Assembly: GCA_018817385.1 (NCBI GenBank)
Contig: JAHIUA010000088.1
Span: 1-64,000, forward strand
Reading direction: 5' to 3'
Length of the DNA stretch: 64,000 bases
Source of the DNA: Pseudomonadota bacterium
GTDB taxonomy: Bacteria; Desulfobacterota; Desulfobulbia; Desulfobulbales; Desulfocapsaceae
Every line of letters begins with the position of its first letter. Positions within the stretch are counted from its first letter, which is position 1. The translations under genes and the position numbers were made by a program. Positions 16,258 through 25,147 of this stretch are shown here, piece after piece. The notes beneath the pieces are model-generated. The model saw only the letters and a list, made by a program, of their open reading frames with translations. It was not told the DNA's origin and searched no databases.

Positions 16258-18171
16258 ATGGTCAGAAGATCCCGCCTCAGGACGGAAAATAACAGAAGAC
16301 GGCTGCTGAGGGCTCTGCTGGTCCTTCTGGTGCTAGGGGGGGTTGTTGCAGGAATTGCTTTTGTCTTTCGGCAGCAGTTGCGGATCTTGTCCGCGGTCTG
16401 GGAGGAGACCTTTCCTGCAAATGAGTTCCTCGTAGAAGAGAGTGTTCGGGGGACGATTTACGACAGAAACTTCAAAGAGCTGGCTGAGACCCTTGAGCGG
16501 GTTTCTCTTTATGCCAGACCGCGAGAAGTTGAAAACCTGGAGGGGACTGCCGGGCAGCTCTCCGGGGTTCTGGGGATATCGGAACCGGAACTTAAACAAC
16601 GCCTGGGAAGAGATTCTCATCTTGTCTGGCTTCGCCGTGATATTGGCCAGGGAGAGGAAGAGGAAATCCACCGGCTGGGGTTACCTGGGATATATCTGCA
16701 CCGGGAGCTGGCGAGAAAATATCCAGAGCAGGCGATGGGAGCACATCTGGTCGGATATGCCGAAAACGATCTGGGGCTTGCTGGAATTGAGCACTATTAT
16801 GATCATCTCCTCAGCCATGATCATGTTCGGCAGGAAGCTATACCCAACGTCGATCTCAAAGGGGAGGAAGAGACCAGCGGTTACAGTCATGATTTGGTTT
16901 TGACCGTTGACATGAAAATCCAGGCCATCCTCGACAAATATGTGGCTGACCTGGGAGAGAATCTGGGTCGTGTTCAGCTTGGTTCGCTGTTGCTGGAAAC
17001 AGGTGAAGGGAAAATTATTGCTGGGGTCAATTTTCCTTCCTATAATCCAAACACCATCTGGCAGTATGAAAATGAGGTGCTGGAGAATATTCTTCTTACC
17101 CCCCTGGTGATTCCGAAAGAGATCAGGCAATTTTTTCTGGAGGCATCTCTCCTCCAGAGAGGGTGGGAGCAGGGGACCCAGATTTACCCCTGGAGTTTGG
17201 TTGCCGGAAAAACAGATTTTGCTGGGCAGCTTCGCCTCTGGGATCGTTTGCAGTTGACCACAGAGCTGAATGTGGATCTCTCGGGAGGGAAAAAAGGGAG
17301 TTCCTCTATTCCGGAGTTTATTGACTGTGGTCCTGTTGCAGATCTGGGTACGGTTCCCAAAATAGCTCCTCCTCTGAAAGTGGTTCTAGGCTTTACCCAT
17401 CTCCTCAATGGTGGCAAGAAAATACAGCCCCATTTTCTTGACCGGGTGCTGGAAAGACCAAGCCAGAAAGAGTATGTCTATGATGTCTTTCGAGGAAAAA
17501 CACGAGGCACTAACGTCTTACCCTCTCTGGTCTCTGCAGAGTTAAGAACTTTACTGCGAGCCCAGGGAACACCAGGTATTCTTGGTTCTGTCGCCATTTC
17601 TGGAGAGACGCTTTCCAGAATAGCATTACCGACCGGATACGAGTATGTGCGTGATCGGATGTCTCTGGTAGTTATTCCAGCTGAAAAACCGGAAATTATT
17701 TTGCTCCTGGTTTCGCGACAAAAGGACCTTGGGCCAAGGAAGGTTGACGATTCGAATCCGGATTTTCTTTGTAAAACCATTGATACCATTCTCCCTTCAA
17801 TGGTGGCCTTGCAGCAAGTCAGTTATGGCCTTGCTGGTCTGGTTGAAGCAGCAGAGAAAAAAAATGAGAATTTCCAGAGCGAGGGGATGGACGAGAGGAA
17901 TGTCTCGAAAAACCTGGCTGGAATGTTGAAAGAGCAGACTCGAATCATGCCGGACTTGACCGGACTCAGCTTGAGAAGGGCACTCCGTCTTTTGCAGGGA
18001 ACGGAGGTGGAGGTGCATGTCGAGGGCTCGGGACGTATTCGTTCCCAGAGCCCGGAGGCTGGCGGGGCCCTGAAAACAGGTGGCCAATGTCGGCTGATCC
18101 TGAAAAAAGATACAGCACCCAAAGAAACCGTGGAGATGTCGAATCTGGAAAATGATAGTAAGCAGGAATGA
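16258..18171 (+). CDS. ftsI: FtsI/PBP3 homologue lacking all transpeptidase motifs, with PASTA domain
   Basis: About 637 residues from the ATG at 16258 (preceded by AGGGAAAAG; a TTG at 16228 is less likely). A membrane anchor (about residues 14-37) is followed by a clear FtsI-type pedestal: RGTIYDRN, LARKYPEQAMGAHLVGYAEN, GLAGIEHYYD and LTVDMKIQAILD, then LLLETGEGKIIAGVNFPSYN leading into the transpeptidase fold. There the catalytic region is altered: where FtsI has EPGSTxK this protein has IPKEIRQ (the serine is Glu288 and the lysine Gln291), the SxN segment is shortened and absent, and KTGT is replaced by SGET (about 448-451). An SGGK at about 342 is in the wrong place. A C-terminal PASTA domain (about 561-617) follows. 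The frame is intact, so this looks like a maintained pseudoenzyme. Confidence 0.9.
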   Translation: MVRRSRLRTENNRRRLLRALLVLLVLGGVVAGIAFVFRQQLRILSAVWEETFPANEFLVEESVRGTIYDRNFKELAETLERVSLYARPREVENLEGTAGQLSGVLGISEPELKQRLGRDSHLVWLRRDIGQGEEEEIHRLGLPGIYLHRELARKYPEQAMGAHLVGYAENDLGLAGIEHYYDHLLSHDHVRQEAIPNVDLKGEEETSGYSHDLVLTVDMKIQAILDKYVADLGENLGRVQLGSLLLETGEGKIIAGVNFPSYNPNTIWQYENEVLENILLTPLVIPKEIRQFFLEASLLQRGWEQGTQIYPWSLVAGKTDFAGQLRLWDRLQLTTELNVDLSGGKKGSSSIPEFIDCGPVADLGTVPKIAPPLKVVLGFTHLLNGGKKIQPHFLDRVLERPSQKEYVYDVFRGKTRGTNVLPSLVSAELRTLLRAQGTPGILGSVAISGETLSRIALPTGYEYVRDRMSLVVIPAEKPEIILLLVSRQKDLGPRKVDDSNPDFLCKTIDTILPSMVALQQVSYGLAGLVEAAEKKNENFQSEGMDERNVSKNLAGMLKEQTRIMPDLTGLSLRRALRLLQGTEVEVHVEGSGRIRSQSPEAGGALKTGGQCRLILKKDTAPKETVEMSNLENDSKQE

Positions 18172-18216
18172 TGGTGTCGTAAAAAAAACCTTTATCTGCT
18201 TCTTTGTTGTAAAATT

Positions 18217-18258
18217 AAAAATCAATCCAACGTATTCTCGTTTGCTGGATTGATTTTT
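18217..18258 (+). terminator. intrinsic terminator-like hairpin between ftsI-like gene and murE-murF
   Basis: AAAAATCAATCCA (18217-18229) pairs perfectly with TGGATTGATTTTT (18246-18258) across a 16-base loop, ending in a T-run. The stem is AT-rich, so it may be a weak terminator or attenuator. If active it would separate mraZ-rsmH-ftsL-ftsI from the mur genes. No strong promoter was identified between it and 18439. Confidence 0.6.
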
Positions 18259-18438
18259 AGTTTTGCACCGCAAGGCGGGCCTGAAAACGGACCACATGGG
18301 AAGCTTATTGAAGTCTACGCCTATATCCTGGGCAGAGATCTGATTTTTTTTAGTTTGTAAGATGTTGTCAAGAATAACAAGATGGGAACACGCTTTTTTG
18401 CTGCATCCCTGATGGGTGCAAGAGTGAAGGAATCAGAA

Positions 18439-21400
18439 ATGTCCAAACCTTTGGAGGGCAATGAGCAATGCCAAATCGTCGGAGACTGGTCCTGTACTGG
18501 CCCCGGCACTGCTGTGTCGTCCTCTTCCGGAATTTCTCTGGCATCTCTTCTTGCATCTCTTAACAGCCACTATGTTCTCAGCGGCAATCCCACAACGTGT
18601 CTCATCAATCAGATAACTACTGATTCCCGTAAGGCGACAGCCGGATCTTTTTTTATTGCCCTTGTCGGTAGTCAGTATGATGGTCATATTTTTATCGATC
18701 AGGCAGTGAAGAACAACTGTTCCGTACTTCTTGTTGAAAAGGGAAGGCTGGATCCGAATTCCTATGGCAACGGTGGAGTCTGTGTCCTTGAAGTCGAGGA
18801 TACGAGAACGACCTATGCCGAAATTGCGGAAATTCTTTTTGCACATCCGGCCCGGCAAATGGTCATGGTTGCCATTACCGGAACCAACGGCAAGACCACT
18901 GTCAGTTATCTTCTCGAGTCGGTCCTCCAGGAGGCAGGAAGACACCCGGGAGTGTTGGGAACGATCAATTATCGCTATCTTTCTCAGCAGGGGCAGCTGA
19001 TTGCCTGGCCTTCATCGTTTACCACCCCCGAACCCCTCCTTCTTCAGGAAACATTGCGTCGTATGGCAGATAATGGAGTGGATACCGTGATCATGGAGGT
19101 CTCTTCGCATGGTCTGGAGCAGAAGCGAATCGGAACACTCTCCTTTGATGTAGCAGCCTTTACCAACCTCTCACGTGATCATCTGGACTACCACCAGGAC
19201 ATGGGTTCCTACTTTGCTGCCAAAACCCTTCTCTTTAGCAAACATCTCCATGAGGGGGGCTGGGCGATTATTACCATGGCTGACACAGGGGAGCAGGAAT
19301 ACCCCTGGAGCGAGAGGCTGCGAGGCATATGTAGCCAACGTGATCTTTCGCTTCTTTGTTGTGGTTCAACAGGCCCAGACATCTTTCCTCTTGAGGTGGC
19401 AGGGGATCTGGGTGGAACCAGGATCCGTCTGCAGACACCGAAAGGAGAGTGGGATCTCTCTTCACCATTGGTCGGAGATTTTAATGTAATGAATCTTCAG
19501 ACCACCTTTGGCATGGCCTTGGCCCTGGGCATAGATCCCTTGGGCATCTGTACTGCACTTTGCAGAGCAGTCGGGGCTCCCGGGCGCCTGCAACGGTTGC
19601 CGGTCTGCAGCCGGAGGCACTCCTTCCTGCCGTCAGTCTTTATTGATTATGCTCATACCCCGGATGCCCTGGAGCAGGTCCTGAAAACAGTAACGGCCCT
19701 TCCCCATCGTAGCCTTTATTGTGTGTTTGGCTGCGGCGGAGACAGGGATGCGGGAAAGCGGCCATTGATGGGTGAAATTGCCGGGAAATACAGTGATGTT
19801 GCCATTGTCACCGATGACAATCCGCGTAGTGAAAATGCCTCGCTTATTCGTGCGGCAATAGTTGGAGGGGTGCGAAAAGCCGGTCTTGGTGAAGAGGACG
19901 TCTCCTGGCTGCAGAAGAAGGAAGCAGGAGAACAAGGTTTTGTGGTTATTGCAGATCGTGCGCAGGCCATTCAGGCGACAATCGCAACGGCAGGGAAAGG
20001 GGATATTGTTCTCATTGCCGGAAAGGGGCACGAGCGCTACCAGTTGACTGGCGAAGGGAAAAGATTTTTCGATGACTCCCTTGAGTCTGCAGAGGCCTTG
20101 AGTCGCTGGCGACTGGGGGACCTGGTCCAGGCCTGTGCAGGTTCTTTCCTTAAGGGACGGGCAGAAGGACAGGGGCTTGCTTCCCTGAGTACGGATTCGC
20201 GCAAGATTGACAAGGGCGATATCTTTGTGGCGTTGCGGGGAGAGCGATTTGATGGCCATGCCTTTGTCGATCAGGTCACGGCTGCAGGTGCAGGCTGTCT
20301 GGTCCTTGAACAGGAACCGGAAAAACCCCTTTTACTTCCCGTTCTTGTTGTAAAAAATACGGAACGGGCCCTGGGGGATCTGGCGGCATACAGACGGAGT
20401 TGTATGAAGGAGATCAGCCAGCCTCTGGTGGCAGCTATTACTGGAAGCAGTGGCAAGACCACGGTCAAGGAGATGTGTGGTGCCATTTTTGCCCAGCAGT
20501 GGCCTGATGAGGTGGATGGAGTTCAGGGAAGGGTTTTGAAGACAGAAGGGAATTTTAATAATCTGATTGGCCTGCCCCTTTCACTGCTGCCAATTATCCC
20601 CAGACATCGAGCAGTTATTCTCGAAATGGGAATGAATGTTCCTGGCGAGATTGCCAGGCTTACAGAGATAGCAGATCCTGATATTGCCTGTATTGTCAAC
20701 GTCCACGGCGCTCATCTTCAGGGCCTGGGAGATATTGAAGGCGTAGCCAGGGCCAAAGGAGAGCTTTTTCTAGGTTGCGGTAAGGATACTGTCTTGGTAG
20801 TAAACAGTGACGATGCACGAGTGGTCGCTGCTGCTCGAGGGTGTGAGCAGAATAAAATATTTTACGGGATGGATGCCCAGCCGCACTCTTTTCCCCTCCA
20901 TATTTGGTCTTCCGGGCGGCAAACCGGCGATGGGGAAGAGATATGTTTTACCCTCCATATTCTGGAGGAAGAAGCCCAGGTTGTCCTCCAGGTGCCGGGC
21001 GTCCATAACATAGCCAATGCTCTTGCCGCAGCAGCCATTGCCCATGCGGCAGGAATTGACCTTCCCTTAATCAGCACAGGCCTTTCTACCTTTGTTCCGG
21101 CGGATCGTCGGATGCAGATTCTAGACGGTCCAGCCGGAAGTCGAGTTATAAACGATACCTACAATGCCAACCCTGCTTCCATGCGAGCCGGCATCAACAC
21201 CCTCTGTCAACTTGGATCGGGAAAACATATCGCTATCCTTGGAGACATGCTGGAGCTGGGAGAAGGGAGTGAGGCCCTCCATAAAGAAATTGGAGCCCAT
21301 GCTGTTGCTGCAGGAGTCGACTTTCTTGGCCTGGTGGGTCAGTTTGCGCCAGTGGTAGCGGTCGCTGCCCAGGAGCAGGGCATGGATACTGCCCGTATGA

Positions 21401-21543
21401 GAATCTTTTCCGATAAGAAAGATTGTCTTTCCTGGATAGAGGAACTGATTACTTTAGGAATTGTCCATTCCGGGACTTATATCCTGGTCAAAGGGTCGCG
21501 TGGTATGCGGCTGGAAACTCTTGTTGAACAACTAACAGTCTAA
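18439..21543 (+). CDS. murEF: fused MurE-MurF peptidoglycan ligase (UDP-MurNAc-tripeptide synthetase / D-Ala-D-Ala ligase)
   Basis: About 1034 residues from the ATG at 18439, chosen because AAGGA lies seven bases upstream; a start at 18382 lacks such a site. The N-terminal half (to about 550) is MurE: DSRKATAGSFFIALVG, the ATP loop GTNGKTT (148-154), EVSSHGLEQKRIG, FTNLSRDHLDYH and DNPR (460-463), the motif that marks meso-diaminopimelate addition. The second half (about 557-1034) is MurF: STDSRKIDKGDIFVALRG, GSSGKTT (669 onward), EMGMNVPGEI and YNANPASM. It would add the third residue and then D-Ala-D-Ala. No stop or restart separates the halves, so this is a true fusion. Such fusions are known but uncommon. 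Confidence 0.95.
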   Translation: MSKPLEGNEQCQIVGDWSCTGPGTAVSSSSGISLASLLASLNSHYVLSGNPTTCLINQITTDSRKATAGSFFIALVGSQYDGHIFIDQAVKNNCSVLLVEKGRLDPNSYGNGGVCVLEVEDTRTTYAEIAEILFAHPARQMVMVAITGTNGKTTVSYLLESVLQEAGRHPGVLGTINYRYLSQQGQLIAWPSSFTTPEPLLLQETLRRMADNGVDTVIMEVSSHGLEQKRIGTLSFDVAAFTNLSRDHLDYHQDMGSYFAAKTLLFSKHLHEGGWAIITMADTGEQEYPWSERLRGICSQRDLSLLCCGSTGPDIFPLEVAGDLGGTRIRLQTPKGEWDLSSPLVGDFNVMNLQTTFGMALALGIDPLGICTALCRAVGAPGRLQRLPVCSRRHSFLPSVFIDYAHTPDALEQVLKTVTALPHRSLYCVFGCGGDRDAGKRPLMGEIAGKYSDVAIVTDDNPRSENASLIRAAIVGGVRKAGLGEEDVSWLQKKEAGEQGFVVIADRAQAIQATIATAGKGDIVLIAGKGHERYQLTGEGKRFFDDSLESAEALSRWRLGDLVQACAGSFLKGRAEGQGLASLSTDSRKIDKGDIFVALRGERFDGHAFVDQVTAAGAGCLVLEQEPEKPLLLPVLVVKNTERALGDLAAYRRSCMKEISQPLVAAITGSSGKTTVKEMCGAIFAQQWPDEVDGVQGRVLKTEGNFNNLIGLPLSLLPIIPRHRAVILEMGMNVPGEIARLTEIADPDIACIVNVHGAHLQGLGDIEGVARAKGELFLGCGKDTVLVVNSDDARVVAAARGCEQNKIFYGMDAQPHSFPLHIWSSGRQTGDGEEICFTLHILEEEAQVVLQVPGVHNIANALAAAAIAHAAGIDLPLISTGLSTFVPADRRMQILDGPAGSRVINDTYNANPASMRAGINTLCQLGSGKHIAILGDMLELGEGSEALHKEIGAHAVAAGVDFLGLVGQFAPVVAVAAQEQGMDTARMRIFSDKKDCLSWIEELITLGIVHSGTYILVKGSRGMRLETLVEQLTV

Positions 21544-21550
21544 ATAATTT

Positions 21551-22630
21551 ATGCTTTATCACCTTCTCTATCCCCTCCACACAAGTATCAGTGGGTTTAA
21601 TGTCTTTCGCTATATCACTGTTCGTTCCATCGGTGGTGCGATGACTGCCTTTCTCATTATGCTTGTGCTCGGCCCCTGGTTTATTCGCAAGTTAAAACGA
21701 TATCAGGTGGGACAGGTGATACGCGATGACGGTCCGGAGACTCACCTCGCCAAAAAGGGAGTGCCCACCATGGGTGGTGTTCTCATTCTCTTTGCCATCA
21801 CCTCAGCCACCTTGCTTTGGGCCAGACTTGACAATCCCCTGGTCTGGCTTCTCCTCTTTGTGATCCTCTTCTTTGGACTCATCGGCAGTATCGACGACTA
21901 TCGAAAGATCAAAAAGAAGTCCAGTGACGGTCTCAGCGCCAAGGGCAAACTCCTGATGCAGATATTCGGGGCCTCGGTGGTGGGCATTTTTCTCCTCCTC
22001 CATCCGAGTTATGACGGACTTCTCAGTGTTCCCTTCCTGAAAAATATCCATCCGGATCTTTCCTGGTTCTATGTGGTCTTTGCCATTCTGGTCATTGTCG
22101 GTTCATCCAATGCGGTGAACCTGACAGACGGTCTCGATGGTCTGGCTGCAGGCCCCACGGTCATTTCTGCCGCAGTCTATCTGATCTTTTCCTACCTTGC
22201 CGGGCACGCCGTGCTTGCCGACTATCTTCAACTCCCTTATGTGCAGGGGGCAGGAGAGCTTGCTGTCTTTTGCGGGGCTATGGTCGGCGCCTGTCTCGGG
22301 TTTCTCTGGTTTAATGCCTATCCGGCCCAGATCTTTATGGGAGATGTGGGGTCCCTGGCTCTGGGTGGGGCCCTGGGTGGAGTCGCCATTATCATTAAAC
22401 AGGAGATTCTGCTGGCCATAGTCGGGGGAATATTTGTCATGGAGGCCCTTTCAGTTATCCTCCAGGTAGGCTACTTTAAACTCAGTCATGGCAAGCGGAT
22501 CTTTCTCATGGCCCCCTTTCACCATCATTTTGAGAAAAAAGGATGGCATGAGCCCAAAGTCGTCATTCGTTTCTGGATAGTTTCTGTTCTTCTCGGCCTC
22601 TTTGCCATTGCCACTTTGAAACTGCGCTGA
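21551..22630 (+). CDS. mraY: phospho-N-acetylmuramoyl-pentapeptide-transferase MraY
   Basis: The 359-residue integral membrane enzyme transfers phospho-MurNAc-pentapeptide to undecaprenyl phosphate to give lipid I. About ten hydrophobic segments are visible. Signatures include KKGVPTMGG, the metal-binding DD in [46 protein letters not shown] and [14 protein letters not shown]. The length is standard. It begins eight bases after the murE-murF stop and its own stop overlaps the murD start (TGATG). Confidence 0.97.
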   Translation: MLYHLLYPLHTSISGFNVFRYITVRSIGGAMTAFLIMLVLGPWFIRKLKRYQVGQVIRDDGPETHLAKKGVPTMGGVLILFAITSATLLWARLDNPLVWLLLFVILFFGLIGSIDDYRKIKKKSSDGLSAKGKLLMQIFGASVVGIFLLLHPSYDGLLSVPFLKNIHPDLSWFYVVFAILVIVGSSNAVNLTDGLDGLAAGPTVISAAVYLIFSYLAGHAVLADYLQLPYVQGAGELAVFCGAMVGACLGFLWFNAYPAQIFMGDVGSLALGGALGGVAIIIKQEILLAIVGGIFVMEALSVILQVGYFKLSHGKRIFLMAPFHHHFEKKGWHEPKVVIRFWIVSVLLGLFAIATLKLR

Positions 22631-24015
22631 TGAATATTGCCAACAGGATAGGGCCCGGGCAGCGGGCAGTGGTCATGGGACTTGGTGTCTCCGGTCGGGC
22701 AGCGCTTCGCTATCTGTTGGCTTCAGGTGTCCAGGTTTTTGTCTCGGACAGTCGTCAGTTTACAGAACTTCCCGTGTCCGATCGAGAGTACTTGCTGGAA
22801 AACAGGGTAGCCTTTGAGGGTGGCGGGCACAGCAGGGAATTTCTCCTCAAGGGTGACTTTATTGTCCTCAGTCCTGGTATTCCCACGGATCTCCCTCTGC
22901 TCATGGAGATGAGGGCCCAGGATATTCCAATCCTTGGTGAACTGGCTCTGGCCGCACCACAGATCACTGAGCAGGTGGTTGCGGTGACTGGGACAAACGG
23001 CAAGACAACGGTCACTGCCCTGATCGGAGAGCTGTTGCAGGCATCCGGGAAAAAGGTCTTTGTGGGTGGAAATATCGGCACACCTCTTCTTGACTATCTC
23101 TGCCAGGACGAACGGGTTGATGTATTGGTCTTGGAACTCTCCAGTTTCCAACTGGAGTCGGCCGGAGACTTTCGCCCGGATATAGGGATCTTACTCAACA
23201 TTACCCCAGACCATCTCAATCGCCACGGCAGTATGCTTGCCTATGCTGCGGCCAAGATGAAACTCTTTGCCCACCAGGGAGCGGAGGACAAGGCAATTCT
23301 CTGCAGCGATGATCCCCTGTGCCGGGAGCATATCCCTTTGCTCACCAGGCAAAAAGTCTTCTCTTTTGGTACCGGCCAAGAAGGTGAGGCCAGAGGTGCA
23401 GGAAGTGAACTGACGATTACTCTGGAGGGGAGAACAGAGTCCTACTCGCTTGCCGGAACGCAGCTTGCCTCTCACACGGGTCTGTTAAACAGCGGAGCTG
23501 CCGTTCTTGCTGCCCTGTTCCTCGGCTGCAGGCATGAGGAGATCCAGCAAACACTCAATTGTTTTGCTCCGGCGGCCCATCGTTTGCAACTGGTTAGCAG
23601 CAGGGCAGGGGTTGATTATTACGATGATTCCAAGGCCACGAATACCGGAGCGGTGCTCAGTGCTTTGGCCTCTTTTCCAGGAAAGGTGATTCTCATTGCC
23701 GGGGGAAGGGGGAAAGGAGAAGATTACCGGGTGCTCAGAGAGGCGGTCAGAGAAAAGGTCAAGGGACTCGTTCTCATGGGTGAGGCGGCCGACTCCCTTG
23801 CTGATGCCTTGGATGATGTGATCTTGAGCCAAAGGGCGGTTTCCATGGCAGATGCGGTGGCCAGGGCCACACAACTTGCTGAAGCAGGGGATGTGGTTCT
23901 CCTCTCCCCAGCATGTGCGAGCTTTGATATGTTCAACAGTTATGGTCATCGGGGTGAAGTTTTCTCTCAAGCTGTGCTGGATCTGCAAGGGCAGAGAGGG
24001 GAGGAAAGAGCCTGA
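22630..24015 (+). CDS. murD: UDP-N-acetylmuramoyl-L-alanine--D-glutamate ligase MurD
   Basis: The 461-residue ligase has the N-terminal Rossmann domain (VVMGLGVSGRAALRYLL), the ATP loop VTGTNGKTTVTAL, GGNIGTPLL, LELSSFQLE, NITPDHLNRHGSM, the DDSKATNTGAVL stretch and the C-terminal VVLLSPACASFDMFNSY. It adds D-glutamate to UDP-MurNAc-L-Ala. It overlaps mraY at its start and murG at its end by single bases. In most proteobacterial dcw clusters ftsW lies between murD and murG; here there is no room for it. Confidence 0.97.
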   Translation: MNIANRIGPGQRAVVMGLGVSGRAALRYLLASGVQVFVSDSRQFTELPVSDREYLLENRVAFEGGGHSREFLLKGDFIVLSPGIPTDLPLLMEMRAQDIPILGELALAAPQITEQVVAVTGTNGKTTVTALIGELLQASGKKVFVGGNIGTPLLDYLCQDERVDVLVLELSSFQLESAGDFRPDIGILLNITPDHLNRHGSMLAYAAAKMKLFAHQGAEDKAILCSDDPLCREHIPLLTRQKVFSFGTGQEGEARGAGSELTITLEGRTESYSLAGTQLASHTGLLNSGAAVLAALFLGCRHEEIQQTLNCFAPAAHRLQLVSSRAGVDYYDDSKATNTGAVLSALASFPGKVILIAGGRGKGEDYRVLREAVREKVKGLVLMGEAADSLADALDDVILSQRAVSMADAVARATQLAEAGDVVLLSPACASFDMFNSYGHRGEVFSQAVLDLQGQRGEERA

Positions 24016-25145
24016 TGAATACCCCAGTCCGACTCATGCTCACCGGTGGTGGAACAGGTGGACACCTCTTTCCGGCCATAGCCACGGCTGAGGCCCTTTG
24101 TCGTCGTCTGCCGGGGAGCCAAGTCCTTTTTGTGGGGACCAAGAGGAAGATGGATCGGGACAGTCTTGCCGAGTATGGGTATGCCACCTGCTCCATCCAT
24201 AGTCAGGGGCTGAAGGGGAAGGATTTCCTCTCTCTGGTCATAGGCCTGGCAGTCCTCCCCCTTTCCTGTGTGGAGGCAATGTATCATATCCTGCGTTTCC
24301 GGCCGCATCTGGTACTCGGGGTAGGCGGCTATGTCACCGGTCCGGTGATTGCAGCGGCAAGACTTCTTGGCAGACCAACACTTATCCATGAACAGAATTC
24401 GATCCCTGGACTGGCTAACAGGAAGCTGGGGCCATTGGCGGCCAAAATTTGTCTTTCTCTGCCGGGCAGTGAAAAGTGGTTTCCCAGCCAAAAAACAGTG
24501 CTTACCGGCAATCCTGTTCGCCATGCCATCCTGACCCTGGCTGGCAAAGAGAAGAAAAAAAAAGAGGGGCCGCTCACTCTCCTGGTCCTGGGGGGGAGTC
24601 TTGGCGCCCACCGGGTGAATGTTTTGGTAACCGAGGCCTTTGCTCTTGGTCTCCCGGGTTTGCAGGGAGTCAGGGTTATCCATCAGACTGGAGCGGATGA
24701 CGCTGATATGGTCACAGAGAGGTATCGCCAGAGCAAAACAGAAGCTACCGTTTCTCCGTTTTTTCGGGATATGGCGGGCGTTTATGAGCAGGCCGATCTC
24801 CTGCTTTCACGTGCCGGGGCCACCACCCTGGCTGAGCTTGCGGTTCTCGGAAAACCTGCTCTGCTTATTCCTTACCCCTACGCTGCGGATCGGCACCAGG
24901 AAAAAAATGCAGAGTTCTATGTGCAGGGGGGCGGGTGTGTCATGTTTGCGGAAAAAGAGTTGAGTGCAGATCTGCTGGGCGAGAATCTTGTCCGTTTACT
25001 CGCAGATCGGCACGCTCTTGAGGCCATGGGAACTGCCATGCGCAGCAGGGCTTTTCCCGAGGCCACGGAACATATTGTTGATGTGTGTATGGATTTACTG
25101 GGACACAAGCCCCAAGGCGTTCGATCCGCCTCTGGAAAAGAGTAA
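24015..25145 (+). CDS. murG: UDP-N-acetylglucosamine--N-acetylmuramyl-(pentapeptide) transferase MurG
   Basis: The 376-residue peripheral membrane GT28 glycosyltransferase makes lipid II. Signatures are LTGGGTGGHLFPAIA, GYATCSIHSQGLKGK, GVGGYVTGPVIAAA, HEQNSIPGLANR, LGGSLGAHRVN, HQTGADDADMV and LSRAGATTLAELAVLGKPALLIPYP with the following DRHQEKNAEF. The start codon overlaps the murD stop. murC follows after two bases. Confidence 0.97.
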   Translation: MNTPVRLMLTGGGTGGHLFPAIATAEALCRRLPGSQVLFVGTKRKMDRDSLAEYGYATCSIHSQGLKGKDFLSLVIGLAVLPLSCVEAMYHILRFRPHLVLGVGGYVTGPVIAAARLLGRPTLIHEQNSIPGLANRKLGPLAAKICLSLPGSEKWFPSQKTVLTGNPVRHAILTLAGKEKKKKEGPLTLLVLGGSLGAHRVNVLVTEAFALGLPGLQGVRVIHQTGADDADMVTERYRQSKTEATVSPFFRDMAGVYEQADLLLSRAGATTLAELAVLGKPALLIPYPYAADRHQEKNAEFYVQGGGCVMFAEKELSADLLGENLVRLLADRHALEAMGTAMRSRAFPEATEHIVDVCMDLLGHKPQGVRSASGKE

Positions 25146-25147
25146 TT

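Noticed and set aside
17266-17320. SGGK in the FtsI homologue as a relocated catalytic SxxK
   Set aside because: It lies about 55 residues after the position equivalent to the active-site serine, is not followed by SxN or KTG, and is not preceded by the E-P-G context.
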